A DNA stretch of 64,000 nt. It comes from RHLJ01 sp048058975 (GTDB lineage: Bacteria > Bacteroidota > Rhodothermia > Balneolales > Balneolaceae). The position numbers were made by a program, and so were the translations under genes. A model generated the notes under the pieces. That model was not told the DNA's origin and ran no database searches. It saw only the letters and a list, made by a program, of their open reading frames with translations. The stretch is from the NCBI GenBank assembly GCA_048058975.1, contig JBLLNP010000013.1, positions 38,314-102,313 on the forward strand. Reading direction: 5' to 3'. Shown one piece after another: positions 51,478 through 60,400 of the stretch (position 1 is the first letter of the stretch; every line of letters begins with the position of its first letter).

Positions 51478-52713
51478 ATGAGCATCCCATTACTTGATTT
51501 ACAATCGCAATATGCGTCGATAAAGGAAGAGATTCAGGAAGCCGTTTATTCTGTTTTGGAGTCCCAGCATTTCATTATGGGTGACTTTGTAAAACACTTT
51601 GAAAAAGAAGTCGCAGATTATTGCGAAACGGAATTTGCTTATGGTTGTGCTTCGGGTTCAGATGCTCTTCTATTGGCCTTAATGGCTATCGATTTGCAAC
51701 CTGGCGATTATGTTCTAACTTCGCCGTTTACTTTTTTTGCTACAGCCGGAGCAATTCACCGATTGGGTGGTATACCTGTTTTTATTGATATTGAAAAAGA
51801 TAGTTTTAACCTGAATCCTAAAAAAGTCCGTGATTTTCTGGAGGGAACAGATGAACTATCTAAGAGAATCAATCCTGATCCAAAAAAAATCAAAGCAATT
51901 ATCCCGGTTCATTTATATGGTCAAATGGCGGATATGGATCCAATTATGGACTTGGCTAAGGAATTCGATTTAAAAGTGATTGAGGATGCTGCTCAATCGA
52001 TAGGTTCTGTTTATAAAGGGGTTCAGGCAGGTAATTACGGTGATTTTGGATGCTTCAGTTTTTTTCCAAGTAAAAACCTCGGTGCTTTTGGGGATGCCGG
52101 ACTTATCACTGTAAAAGATGAAGGATTGGCTGAAAAAGTAGATATTCTCCGCCTTCATGGAGCTAGACCAAAATACCATCACAAGTATGTGGGCATTAAT
52201 AGCAGGCTGGACTCGATTCAGGCTGCGGTGCTATCCATTAAGTTGAGATACCTGGATCAATGGTCAAATGAGAGAGCACGAATTGCCAAACTATATAATC
52301 ATTACTTTGAAGAAGCTGGAGTGGTGGCTGATAGTAGTTCATTTTGTTCAGACAATTGCGCTGCACAAGGAGAAGGGCAATGTGAATTGGATCGGAATAA
52401 GATTATTCTTCCAAAAGAAACCACTGGTAATGTAGAAGAAGGAGGAAGGCACATCTATCACCAATACACAATCAGAAGCTCAAAAAGAAATGAATTGGTA
52501 GAAGCGTTAAATGCTGAACGGATTGGGTCTTCGGTGTATTATCCTGTCCCACTTCATGTTCAGGAATGCTTCTCGGATCTTCAATACAAAGCTGAGGATT
52601 GTCCGATTTCAATGTGCACTAGCAGACAGGCTTTATCTTTGCCGATTTACCCCGAGCTAACTGAGGAACAAGTCAAAAAAGTGGTGCATACAATCGCAAA
52701 AGCCTTACATTAA
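51478..52713 (+). CDS. wbpE: DegT/DnrJ/EryC1/StrS aminotransferase, WbpE-like, with Cys-rich insertion
   Basis: 411 residues. PLP-enzyme motifs: 'YGCASGSDALLLALMA', 'VIPVHLYGQMADMDP', 'VIEDAAQSIGSVYKG' and the lysine in 'FFPSKNLGAFGDAGLI'. It transfers an amino group from glutamate to the 3-keto-uronic acid made by the WbpB homologue. It is about 40 residues longer than the usual 360-370. Most of the surplus is an insertion at about 283-320 with three Cys ('SSFCSDNCAAQGEGQCELDR'); this may bind a metal or form a disulfide. Confidence 0.93.
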   Translation: MSIPLLDLQSQYASIKEEIQEAVYSVLESQHFIMGDFVKHFEKEVADYCETEFAYGCASGSDALLLALMAIDLQPGDYVLTSPFTFFATAGAIHRLGGIPVFIDIEKDSFNLNPKKVRDFLEGTDELSKRINPDPKKIKAIIPVHLYGQMADMDPIMDLAKEFDLKVIEDAAQSIGSVYKGVQAGNYGDFGCFSFFPSKNLGAFGDAGLITVKDEGLAEKVDILRLHGARPKYHHKYVGINSRLDSIQAAVLSIKLRYLDQWSNERARIAKLYNHYFEEAGVVADSSSFCSDNCAAQGEGQCELDRNKIILPKETTGNVEEGGRHIYHQYTIRSSKRNELVEALNAERIGSSVYYPVPLHVQECFSDLQYKAEDCPISMCTSRQALSLPIYPELTEEQVKKVVHTIAKALH

Positions 52714-52716
52714 GCT

Positions 52717-53250
52717 ATGTTCAAATCCCCTGTTACTCAATTTGTTCTGAAGGCTTTAGCGATATTCGTTTTCTGGTATATAGTGTATGAGTTATGGCTG
52801 TTGCCTGATGGAAGATTGGATGATTGGCTATCGCTTAATATTGTATCGGTGAGTCATGGAGTTATTAATTTATTCGGATATGATACATGGTCAGTGAACC
52901 GAATTATCGGCATCGGAGAAAATGGTGGGATTGAACTGGTTGATGGTTGCACCGGAATTTCTGCAATTGGCCTCTTTTTAGGATTTATTCTGGCTTATCC
53001 GGGTGATTGGAAGAATAGGATTAGTTTCTGTCTGTTGGGTATTGGAGTAATTTATATAGTTAATATTCTTCGTATTGTAGTGTTGGCGATAACCCAGGAG
53101 GAGTGGATCGAGTTTTTTGATATTACGCATGATTATTCTACGACAACTATTTTTTATGTGGTGATCTTCCTGATGTGGATGACTTGGGTAAAGTTTAGCG
53201 ACGGAGATTTTTCAACTTCTAAAACTTCTGAAAATGTACAGCCTGCTTAA
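52717..53250 (+). CDS. Exosortase/archaeosortase family protein
   Basis: 177 residues with five to six membrane helices. The catalytic triad pattern of exosortases is intact: C78 in 'VDGCTGISAIGLFL', R119 in 'NILRIVVLA' and H138 in 'DITHDYSTT'. These transpeptidase-like enzymes cleave C-terminal sorting signals of exported proteins at the membrane and are typically linked to polysaccharide loci. It belongs to one of the short Bacteroidota-type groups (XrtX/XrtN-like), but I cannot decide which. It follows wbpE by three bases and overlaps its partner gene by 17 bases. No protein with an obvious matching sorting tail is in the window. Confidence 0.92.
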   Translation: MFKSPVTQFVLKALAIFVFWYIVYELWLLPDGRLDDWLSLNIVSVSHGVINLFGYDTWSVNRIIGIGENGGIELVDGCTGISAIGLFLGFILAYPGDWKNRISFCLLGIGVIYIVNILRIVVLAITQEEWIEFFDITHDYSTTTIFYVVIFLMWMTWVKFSDGDFSTSKTSENVQPA

Positions 53251-53716
53251 AAAAGCAGCATTCATAGCAGTTTTTAGCCTCATTTACTTTTTGGGAATTC
53301 GTGAGTTAAGAGGTGTAATTCATGATTTACATTTAGGGACAATACTTCCTGCTGAGTATGGAGAGCTTCAAGAAGGGTTTTGGTTTTATGCTCCATCGTC
53401 TGTGTCATTTGCTTTTTATGAGGAATCCGAAGTAATCCACAAACAATGGACATACAAGATTTCTTTCGGCATGTTTTTTCTTTTTGGTTGTCTTGGTCTG
53501 ATTGCTTTAGAATCGAGAAATAATTCTTATTTGTATCTGGTAGGAATTCACTTTATCGGTGGTATGCTTTCATTCATAGGTTTGCTTTTGGCTCTTACTC
53601 TTTCCTTTAAATTTTTGATTATACCGGATCTTCTTTCCCGCTATTTGGTGCCACTGTGTTCATTAGGTTTGGTGGCTTTAAGTTATATTCAAAAAAGAGA
53701 AGCATTGAAAGAATGA
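53234..53716 (+). CDS. Exosortase-associated membrane protein (hypothetical)
   Basis: 160 residues. An N-terminal membrane helix is followed by a periplasmic stretch of about 55 residues ('GTILPAEYGELQEGFWFYAP') and three or four further helices. No catalytic motif is seen. It overlaps the exosortase gene by 17 bases and the glycerate kinase gene by four, so it is translated with them. Bacteroidota exosortases are commonly followed by a dedicated small membrane protein; that this is one is inferred from position and topology. Confidence 0.75.
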   Translation: MYSLLKKAAFIAVFSLIYFLGIRELRGVIHDLHLGTILPAEYGELQEGFWFYAPSSVSFAFYEESEVIHKQWTYKISFGMFFLFGCLGLIALESRNNSYLYLVGIHFIGGMLSFIGLLLALTLSFKFLIIPDLLSRYLVPLCSLGLVALSYIQKREALKE

Positions 53717-54993
53717 AAGAGACTTATAAAGATCACCAGCAACTACTGAAAAAAATTATCGGACGCTTAAAGTCTTCCTCGGATTTTAGTAACTATGAAT
53801 CACATGCTATAAAAATAGACAGGGCATGGATTTTAGGGGCGGGAAAATCTTCGGTAAGTATGGCAAGAAAACTGATGGAGCAAGAAGAAATCTCAATTAA
53901 AGATGGGATTATCATTTCCAATTACTCCTCATTTTGTGAGAATAATATCCAGGTTTTTAAAGGCTCTCATCCTTTTCCCGACGAAGATTCAGTTTCTGCT
54001 TCGTATGAGCTGCTGCAATTGGCAAGAAAAATTCCAGCAGGGGAAACAGTGATTTTCTGTCTTTCAGGTGGAGCCTCGTCTATGTTGTGCATTCCTCCGG
54101 ATGGAGTTGAGATTGATGAGTTAGCGGAAGTGTACAAATTACTTTTAAACTCCGGCGCTTCGATACATGAAATCAATGTTGTCAGAAAGCATTTGTGTTT
54201 GATAAAGGGTGGACAACTAGCTCAGATGCTTCATCATGTGAACCTTATCACCCTTATAGAATCAGATGTTCCGGATAACGATTTGGAAACAATCGGCGGC
54301 GCTCCTACTATCTGCGATTCTTCTACCTTCAAAGATGCGTTTCAGGTTCTGAAGAGATATCGGCTTTGGGATAAAGTCCCTCATTCAGTCAGGATTCAAA
54401 TCGCGAAGGGAATGAGTAGAGATATTCCTGAAACCCCTAAGCCGGGAATCAATGATCATCCCAATCACACAATAAAGCTGATTTCTGAAGCTTCATCACT
54501 TGCCGATATAATAGCCGAAATGATAACAAAAGAAGGATATAATTCCTGGGTTGCTGAATCATCATACAATGAAGATGTTAGAAAGGTATCAAAAATGATA
54601 TGCAGTAAAGCCATATCTGTACTTAGTAATAATGATCCGATTGAAAAACCTGCGGCTTTAATTTTCTACGGAGAAAGTACGGTTGAAGTAAAAGGTGACG
54701 GAAAAGGAGGTAGGAATCAGGAATTGGCACTAATATCCGCGATCTCCATCGAAGGACAACACTCCATTTCTATGCTGAGTATAGGAACCGACGGAATAGA
54801 TGGACCCACAGATGCAGCAGGAGCAATTATCGACTCCAAAACAACATTACTGGCCAGGAAGAAAAAAATCAGTCCCGAAGAGTACCTCCAGAAGAATGAC
54901 TCCTACAATTTCCATAACCAAATGGGTACACTTATCAAAACCGGTCCAATTGGAAAAAACCTCATGGATTTACAAGTCCTTTTAATAGAGTGA
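53713..54993 (+). CDS. Glycerate 2-kinase (GckA/TtuD, DUF4147 family)
   Basis: 426 residues from the ATG at 53713, which overlaps the previous stop (ATGA); a longer frame opens at 53656. Family motifs are 'AWILGAGKSSVSMARKLMEQ', 'VIFCLSGGASSMLCIPPDG', 'HEINVVRKHLCLIKGGQLAQ', 'LIESDVPDNDLETIGGAPT' and 'GKGGRNQELAL', then 'SIGTDGIDGPTDAAGAI'. The enzyme phosphorylates D-glycerate to 2-phosphoglycerate with ATP. It is coupled to the exosortase partner gene by overlap, but a functional link is not evident. Confidence 0.92.
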   Translation: MKETYKDHQQLLKKIIGRLKSSSDFSNYESHAIKIDRAWILGAGKSSVSMARKLMEQEEISIKDGIIISNYSSFCENNIQVFKGSHPFPDEDSVSASYELLQLARKIPAGETVIFCLSGGASSMLCIPPDGVEIDELAEVYKLLLNSGASIHEINVVRKHLCLIKGGQLAQMLHHVNLITLIESDVPDNDLETIGGAPTICDSSTFKDAFQVLKRYRLWDKVPHSVRIQIAKGMSRDIPETPKPGINDHPNHTIKLISEASSLADIIAEMITKEGYNSWVAESSYNEDVRKVSKMICSKAISVLSNNDPIEKPAALIFYGESTVEVKGDGKGGRNQELALISAISIEGQHSISMLSIGTDGIDGPTDAAGAIIDSKTTLLARKKKISPEEYLQKNDSYNFHNQMGTLIKTGPIGKNLMDLQVLLIE

Positions 54994-55055
54994 ATACATT
55001 TATTTCATAAATTAGGAAGTTAAAACATAGTAATTATTAGAGTTGCTTGATGTAG

Positions 55056-55476
55056 GTTTCTAGTTATACATTCCATAATGAAAAGTTATCTCGACTTAGA
55101 TATTTATAGAGATGCATATGATCTGGCATTAAAAGTTCATCACATGAGTCTTACGCTTCCAAGGTTTGAGCTTTTTGAACAGGGTAGTCAAATCAGGCGA
55201 TCAAGTAAAAGCATTAAAGACAATATTGTAGAAGGTTATGGGAGAAGAGGGTATAAACAGGATTTTATAAAGTTTTTGATTTATGCCCAAAGTTCTTGCG
55301 ATGAAACTTTGAATCAACTAAAAATGATTAGTGATTTATATTTTTCAGAACAACCTTTAACAGAACTTATTAATGATTATGAGATTCTTGGTAAAAAGAT
55401 TAATAAGTTTGTTCAGTATGTGGAAAATAATTGGAAATGTGCTAATGACTAAAACCAGTAACAAGAAACTAGAAAC
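55056..55476 (+). repeat. Inverted-repeat unit enclosing a second four-helix-bundle gene
   Basis: GTTTCTAGTT at 55056-55065 and its reverse complement AACTAGAAAC at 55467-55476 frame the gene at 55078-55452. The downstream arm is part of a longer AGAAACTAGAAAC tract. The arms differ in sequence from those around the copy at 19916-20336, but the layout is the same. Confidence 0.6.
55078..55452 (+). CDS. Four-helix-bundle protein (23S rRNA-intervening-sequence / S23 family), second copy
   Basis: 124 residues. Core motif 'EQGSQIRRSSKSIKDNIVEG' followed by 'GYGRRGYKQDFIKFLIYAQS' and 'SCDETLNQLKM' corresponds to the family pattern (Q-x-R-R-[SA]-x3-[IV]-x3-I-x-E-G). It diverges strongly from the copy at 19946-20293, so the two were acquired separately. 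Short inverted repeats lie on both sides, and the gene sits between the glycerate kinase and the BatB-like gene without being part of a known pathway. The molecular role of the family is not settled. Confidence 0.9.
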   Translation: MKSYLDLDIYRDAYDLALKVHHMSLTLPRFELFEQGSQIRRSSKSIKDNIVEGYGRRGYKQDFIKFLIYAQSSCDETLNQLKMISDLYFSEQPLTELINDYEILGKKINKFVQYVENNWKCAND

Positions 55477-55485
55477 TGATTACGA

Positions 55486-56505
55486 ATGATCTGGGAAGAA
55501 CCACTTTATCTTTGGCTTTTAATACTGCTTCCGATATTAGTTATAGGATTATGGCTTAAAAATCGGTCCATAAGAAAAGTACAGGAAAAGTATTTTGATA
55601 AGTCTGTATTTGAAGGATTAAGAAAGGGATATTGGTCAACCGGAGCTGCTTTAAAAACAGTCTTATTTATCTCCGGGCTAGTCTTTGTTTTGGTTGCTTT
55701 GGCCGGACCTAAAATTGGAACGGAAGTTCGGGAAGTAAAACGCCGTGGTATTGACATGCTGATTGCTCTGGATCTTTCAGCAAGCATGAATGCAGAAGAC
55801 GTACGCCCAAGCCGTCTGGAAAAAGCAAAGTTTGAGATCAACAGACTAATAGAACGGTTAAAGGGGGACAGGGTTGGTCTTGTAGTGTTTACAGGTGAAG
55901 CTTACCTGCAAAGCCCCATGACACTCGACTATTCCGCACTTCGATTGTTTCTGGAAATTGTCGATACCGATCAGATGCCGAGTTCTGCCACCGATTTTAA
56001 ATCGGCAATGGAAACAGCATTAGAAGCATTCCAGTCGTTGGAAGAGAATTCAACCGAAGCAGCAAAAGTATTGCTGATTATTTCTGACGGGGAAGATCAC
56101 GGGCAGGCTTATGATGAAGCTCTTGCTGATCTAACTCAGAACTCAATTGCGGTATATACTCTTGGAATTGGCAGTACCGAAGGCACTACCATCCCTCTAT
56201 ACGAAGATCAAACCGGACAACTAATCGGTTATAAAAGAGATCGAGAAGGCAAGGTAGTGACTACAAGTCTTCAGCGGGATGTGCTTCGGCAAATCGCTTC
56301 AAAAGCTAACGGAAATTATTATGAGATAGAGCGCGGAAATGATGGGATAGATGCTTTTCTGGCCCGTGTTGACGAATTGGAAAAAGGGGAATTTTCAAGT
56401 CAGGAGTACGCCGACTTTAAAAACCAATACCAATGGATGGCTGCACTTGGGTTACTTTGCTTTATTTGCTCTGTAATCATACCGGGGTATAAGACGAAAA
56501 ACTAA
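55486..56505 (+). CDS. VWA-domain membrane protein, BatA/BatB-like
   Basis: 339 residues. Two N-terminal membrane helices (6-24 and 58-76), then a von Willebrand A domain (about 90-290) with a full MIDAS set: 'ALDLSASM' (D-x-S-x-S), a Thr in the second loop and D-G-E in 'IISDGEDHGQ'. A C-terminal helix ends the protein. This is the build of the BatA/BatB proteins of the Bacteroides aerotolerance operon, whose function is still poorly defined. No moxR-like ATPase gene lies beside it here, so the operon is split or reduced in this genome. Confidence 0.9.
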   Translation: MIWEEPLYLWLLILLPILVIGLWLKNRSIRKVQEKYFDKSVFEGLRKGYWSTGAALKTVLFISGLVFVLVALAGPKIGTEVREVKRRGIDMLIALDLSASMNAEDVRPSRLEKAKFEINRLIERLKGDRVGLVVFTGEAYLQSPMTLDYSALRLFLEIVDTDQMPSSATDFKSAMETALEAFQSLEENSTEAAKVLLIISDGEDHGQAYDEALADLTQNSIAVYTLGIGSTEGTTIPLYEDQTGQLIGYKRDREGKVVTTSLQRDVLRQIASKANGNYYEIERGNDGIDAFLARVDELEKGEFSSQEYADFKNQYQWMAALGLLCFICSVIIPGYKTKN

Positions 56506-56511
56506 TTATAC

Positions 56512-57264
56512 ATGATCAAACTATTTATAACCGATCTGGATGGATGTGTCACAGATCCTTTCATTACTCCGGATTGGGAAGCCTATTCTAAACTCCGGGA
56601 ATTAAATTTGGCAAGCAAAGAAGACAAAAATATTCCGCCTTTAACCATCTGTACAGGTCGGCCAATGCCTTATGCCGAAGCCCAGGCACAGATTTTGGGG
56701 ATTCGACTCCCTTTTGTATTCGAAAGTGGCGGAGGGATGTATGATGTAGCCAAAAACAAAATAACCTGGACGGCCTTTTTAGACGAGGAGGCAAAACGTC
56801 AGGTTCTGGAAATCAAAGAATGGTCCAGGAAAGAAATAATAGATAAGTATGATTCTGCAATTTCTGAATTTGCCAAGTTTACTGATATTGGAATCATCCA
56901 TCAGGATACTCCTGTAATAAACGAAATGGCAGAAAAGTGCAGGGAATATATTCAGGCTAATTATGATCGGTTTGAGGTTCATAAAACTGAGGTCTCGGTA
57001 AATATTATCCTGAAGAAAGCGAACAAGGGAGAAGGGATGAAAATGCTGGCCAATCATTTTAATTTGAGATTAGAGGAAATGGCGTACATCGGAGATTCTA
57101 GTGGAGATGTCCCGGGGCTGAAGCTTGTGGGGATGCCGTTTGCACCAGCAAATGGGGCTCAGATTGTTAAGGATGTAGCAGAGGTTACACTGGAAAAATC
57201 TACTAAAGGCGTAGTAGAAGCGTACCAGAAAATCATTGAAAGAAACCGGGATGGATTATCCTAA
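56512..57264 (+). CDS. HAD-superfamily phosphatase (Cof/MPGP type)
   Basis: 250 residues. HAD motif I is 'FITDLDGCVTDPFI' (D-x-D), motif II 'TICTGRP', the motif III Lys lies in 'ILKKANKGEGMKML', and motif IV is 'YIGDSSGDVPGL'. The C2-type cap and 'PFVFESGGGMYD' recall sugar phosphatases such as mannosyl-3-phosphoglycerate phosphatase or phosphoglycolate phosphatase of archaeal type. The substrate is unknown. It lies six bases after the BatB-like gene. Confidence 0.88.
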   Translation: MIKLFITDLDGCVTDPFITPDWEAYSKLRELNLASKEDKNIPPLTICTGRPMPYAEAQAQILGIRLPFVFESGGGMYDVAKNKITWTAFLDEEAKRQVLEIKEWSRKEIIDKYDSAISEFAKFTDIGIIHQDTPVINEMAEKCREYIQANYDRFEVHKTEVSVNIILKKANKGEGMKMLANHFNLRLEEMAYIGDSSGDVPGLKLVGMPFAPANGAQIVKDVAEVTLEKSTKGVVEAYQKIIERNRDGLS

Positions 57265-57278
57265 AACTTTCTTTTCTG

Positions 57279-57420
57279 TGTCATTGTGAGGAATATCGAA
57301 AGTTGATTAGTTGAAAAGTCTGATTTGACGAAGCAATCTTTAAATTTGGGATATAGAATTAGATTGCTTCGTCGGGTAAACTATTTGCTTATCTTTACTT
57401 ATTGGCTCCTCGCAAAGACA
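57279..57420. repeat. REP-like palindrome of the GTCATTGCGAGG type, second copy
   Basis: Outer arms TGTCATTGTGAGGA (57279-57292) and TCCTCGCAAAGACA (57407-57420) match at 12 of 14 positions as inverted repeats. Inner arms GACGAAGCAATCT (57327-57339) and AGATTGCTTCGTC (57361-57373) pair perfectly. The element fills the gap between convergent genes. The ends are the same as those of the copy at 21672-21743. Confidence 0.85.
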
Positions 57421-57439
57421 AACTAATTTTAATTATTGA

Positions 57440-60400
57440 TTAAATTTCTCTTTCTTGGAGTAGCTTCAAAAGCTCAAAATAGCGCTCAATTAATCGCTGG
57501 TAGTCTGCTGAATATTTGGAGAAGTTGGGATCATTCAATCGGTTTCTTATTTGCTTTTCAAGTTCCTCAAGAGTTAGTTCTGGTGGGGTAGGTTGTGCGG
57601 CATCACGACCTGTGGTTCCTTCTCTCTTTTCTTCTTCGTCTCTTTCCTGTATTGCCTTCTCGGCTTCAAGCATACGAGACAAAATATTTTGTTGGCGTTC
57701 AATTAAAGTTGGATCAACAGCCCCGCCACGAAGATCATTGATGGTATCTTCCATTTCTTCGATCATCCGTTCTAACTCACTACCCAGTTTATCCCCAGCT
57801 TCTATATCGCCATTTCGCTGAAGTTCCTGCAATTGTTGGCGAATAGCATTTTGTTGTTTTGATAGCTGATTAAGACGCTCCATTTGATCCTGAGTGAGTC
57901 GCTCTCCCTGCATGTCATTAATCATATCCTGAATCTGTTGGTTGAGCTGTTGCTGATTTTCTCCCATTTGTTGCATTTGTTCCATCATCTGCTGCATACT
58001 CATTCCGCCGCCACTACCACCACTATTGGATGAATTCTGCAATTGCTCAAGTAAATTGGCGATCATAAAAGCGATCTCATTAATGCCCCCCATTGCCTGC
58101 CTGGTAGCCACGGATGCACGGCTTTGATTTCGTTCCGCCATTTGCTCAAGAGAATTAGTAAGGCGCTGCTCAACTTCTTCTTTTTTAGAATTAATCTGAT
58201 TTGAGAATTGAGGGATATCTTTAGATAACTCAAACAACGAATCAGAAAGTGAAATGAAGATATCTTCTACGTTCTTCTGATCTCTGGCATACTCCACATA
58301 AGCCAGGCTACGGTTTTCAGTGATGCCCGCATATTCAACAAGCTCTTCTTGCTCTACAGACAGTGTTAAGAGCGAATAAAGGATATACTGCAATCCGGCG
58401 ATATTCACATTCATCTGCTGTTGTTGCATCTGCTGCATAGCGCTACGCGTCATTTCGGCCAATCGTTGAAAATCTTGTTTCAGGTTTTTCTGTTGTTGCT
58501 GATTTTGTTCCTGCTGAGATTGGTCTCCCGATTGCTGCTCAGAATTATTTTCTTCAGTATTTCCGTCCTCACCGTTTTCAGAGTTTTCTCCAGAGGCTTC
58601 CTTTTGCAATTCTTCCAACATCTTTTCCAGTTCCTTCTGAATTCTTTCCAACTCTTTCTGAGACATTTCCTGATACGCTTCAATCGATTCTTCCGTTTTC
58701 CCGGTTGTGCTCTCTGAAAGCTTTTCGACTTGCTCTTTTAATTTCTCAGTTTGTTCAAGGGTGGATGAACGTTGTTCTTCCTGCGATTCAGAATCACTGG
58801 ATTGATTTTCCAATTCTTCTTCCTGTCGAGCTAAATCATCATAGGCTTCAGCCAGTTTTTCCAAGTCAGAGTTGAGCTTCAGCTGTTTAAATAGCTCCAG
58901 TGTTCGTTCCAGGCGTTGCTTATAGAGCTCTTCATTGAATTCTGCTTCCTGAAGGGCATCCCGGAGTTGTTCTGGTGTCATTTCACTCATCTGCTCCTGA
59001 AGCTTTTGAAGTGCTTCTCTGAAAGCCGGATCGTCAATTTCTTCCATTAAGTTTTTAAGCTCTTCATAAGCCTTCAGTGTTTCTTCTGAAAGCATACTGT
59101 TTTCGCTTAGCTCTTCCTTAATCTCCTCAAACATCTCGTTTAGTTCTTCTATCCGCTTCTCTATTTCCTCCTGTTGGCGCTGTACTTCCTGGAGCTGGCG
59201 TTGTTGCTCAAAATTTGTTTCGGGGTTTTCCTTTAACTGCTCTTTGAAGGTATCATACTGCTCAGCCATCTCCTCAAATGCCTCTGAAATGTCTTCCAGT
59301 TCAGTTTCAACCTCATCTTCCTGTTCTCCTAAATCTTCAAAATAATCAATGAGAGAGGGAACAGTGAGCGTGATTAATTCTGATCGGGAGGTTTTATAGC
59401 CCTGGTATCCGTCGTTATCAGAAACCTCGATCCAGAATGAAAGCTCATCCTTTGGCTTCAGGTTCAGCTCAGTAACATCCCATGAAAAAGATTGAAGAAC
59501 TCCATTAGCAGGCCGATTCAAGCGAATGGCACCTGTAGCAGGTTCTTTTACAAAAGCTTTTCGGAGTTCATATTTCAGATTTGCAGAGTTAAGCCCGAAA
59601 TCATCAGAAGGTCGGAAAAGTAAGTCGATCAAAGCAGGTTCAACGGCTTCAAAAGATTCCGCCGGTTGCAGAAGTTCAACATAAGGATACTCATCCTGTT
59701 GAGGCTCAACCGTAAAGCGAAATGGGTTTTGGTTTTTCAATCCACTCTCATCCCCAAGTTGAAAAGAAAGAGTATCAGGATTATTGATTTCAAACGAATG
59801 CGAAAAAGTTAACGATGAGTCTGTTTCCAAAAGTATTGACTTATCTTTTGTAAACAGTTCAAACAACTCAAGATCTTTATTCACAATTCCTGAAAGTTTT
59901 ACCTGAGAGCCTTGGTAGCCTTGGATCTGAGCAAATGGATAATTTAGCTTTAAAGAATCCAGATTAGTGTAAGTGGGCGGAATCACAGTTGCAGAAAGTT
60001 CGGAGAATCGGGGACGCAACTGAACACGAGCCTCAAAAAGCTCGCTTTTATATCCATCCATTTCGATGTAGTAACTCAAATCGGAGTTAAGATCGAAGGG
60101 GAGAGATGAGAATGTTTTCCCGGAAGCATCCATATTACGCGACCGGAAATTACTCTCTACCGGTGTTTTAACCATCAGCGATACTCTGTCCGGAGATTCT
60201 CCAGTAAATGTTACTGAAGCAGTAAATGGAGTTCCCTGTTCCTGTGTAATATTACCCGGTTGAATTGTATAGGCAAAAGGATTGGGTTTTTCGAAGGTAG
60301 CCCAGAATTGAACTACTCTTGATGCAGATTCATTAAATCCAAAAACAGTAATCAAAAGTATAAGGGTGGATGCTAATACAATGTTTCTCTTCAACGATAC

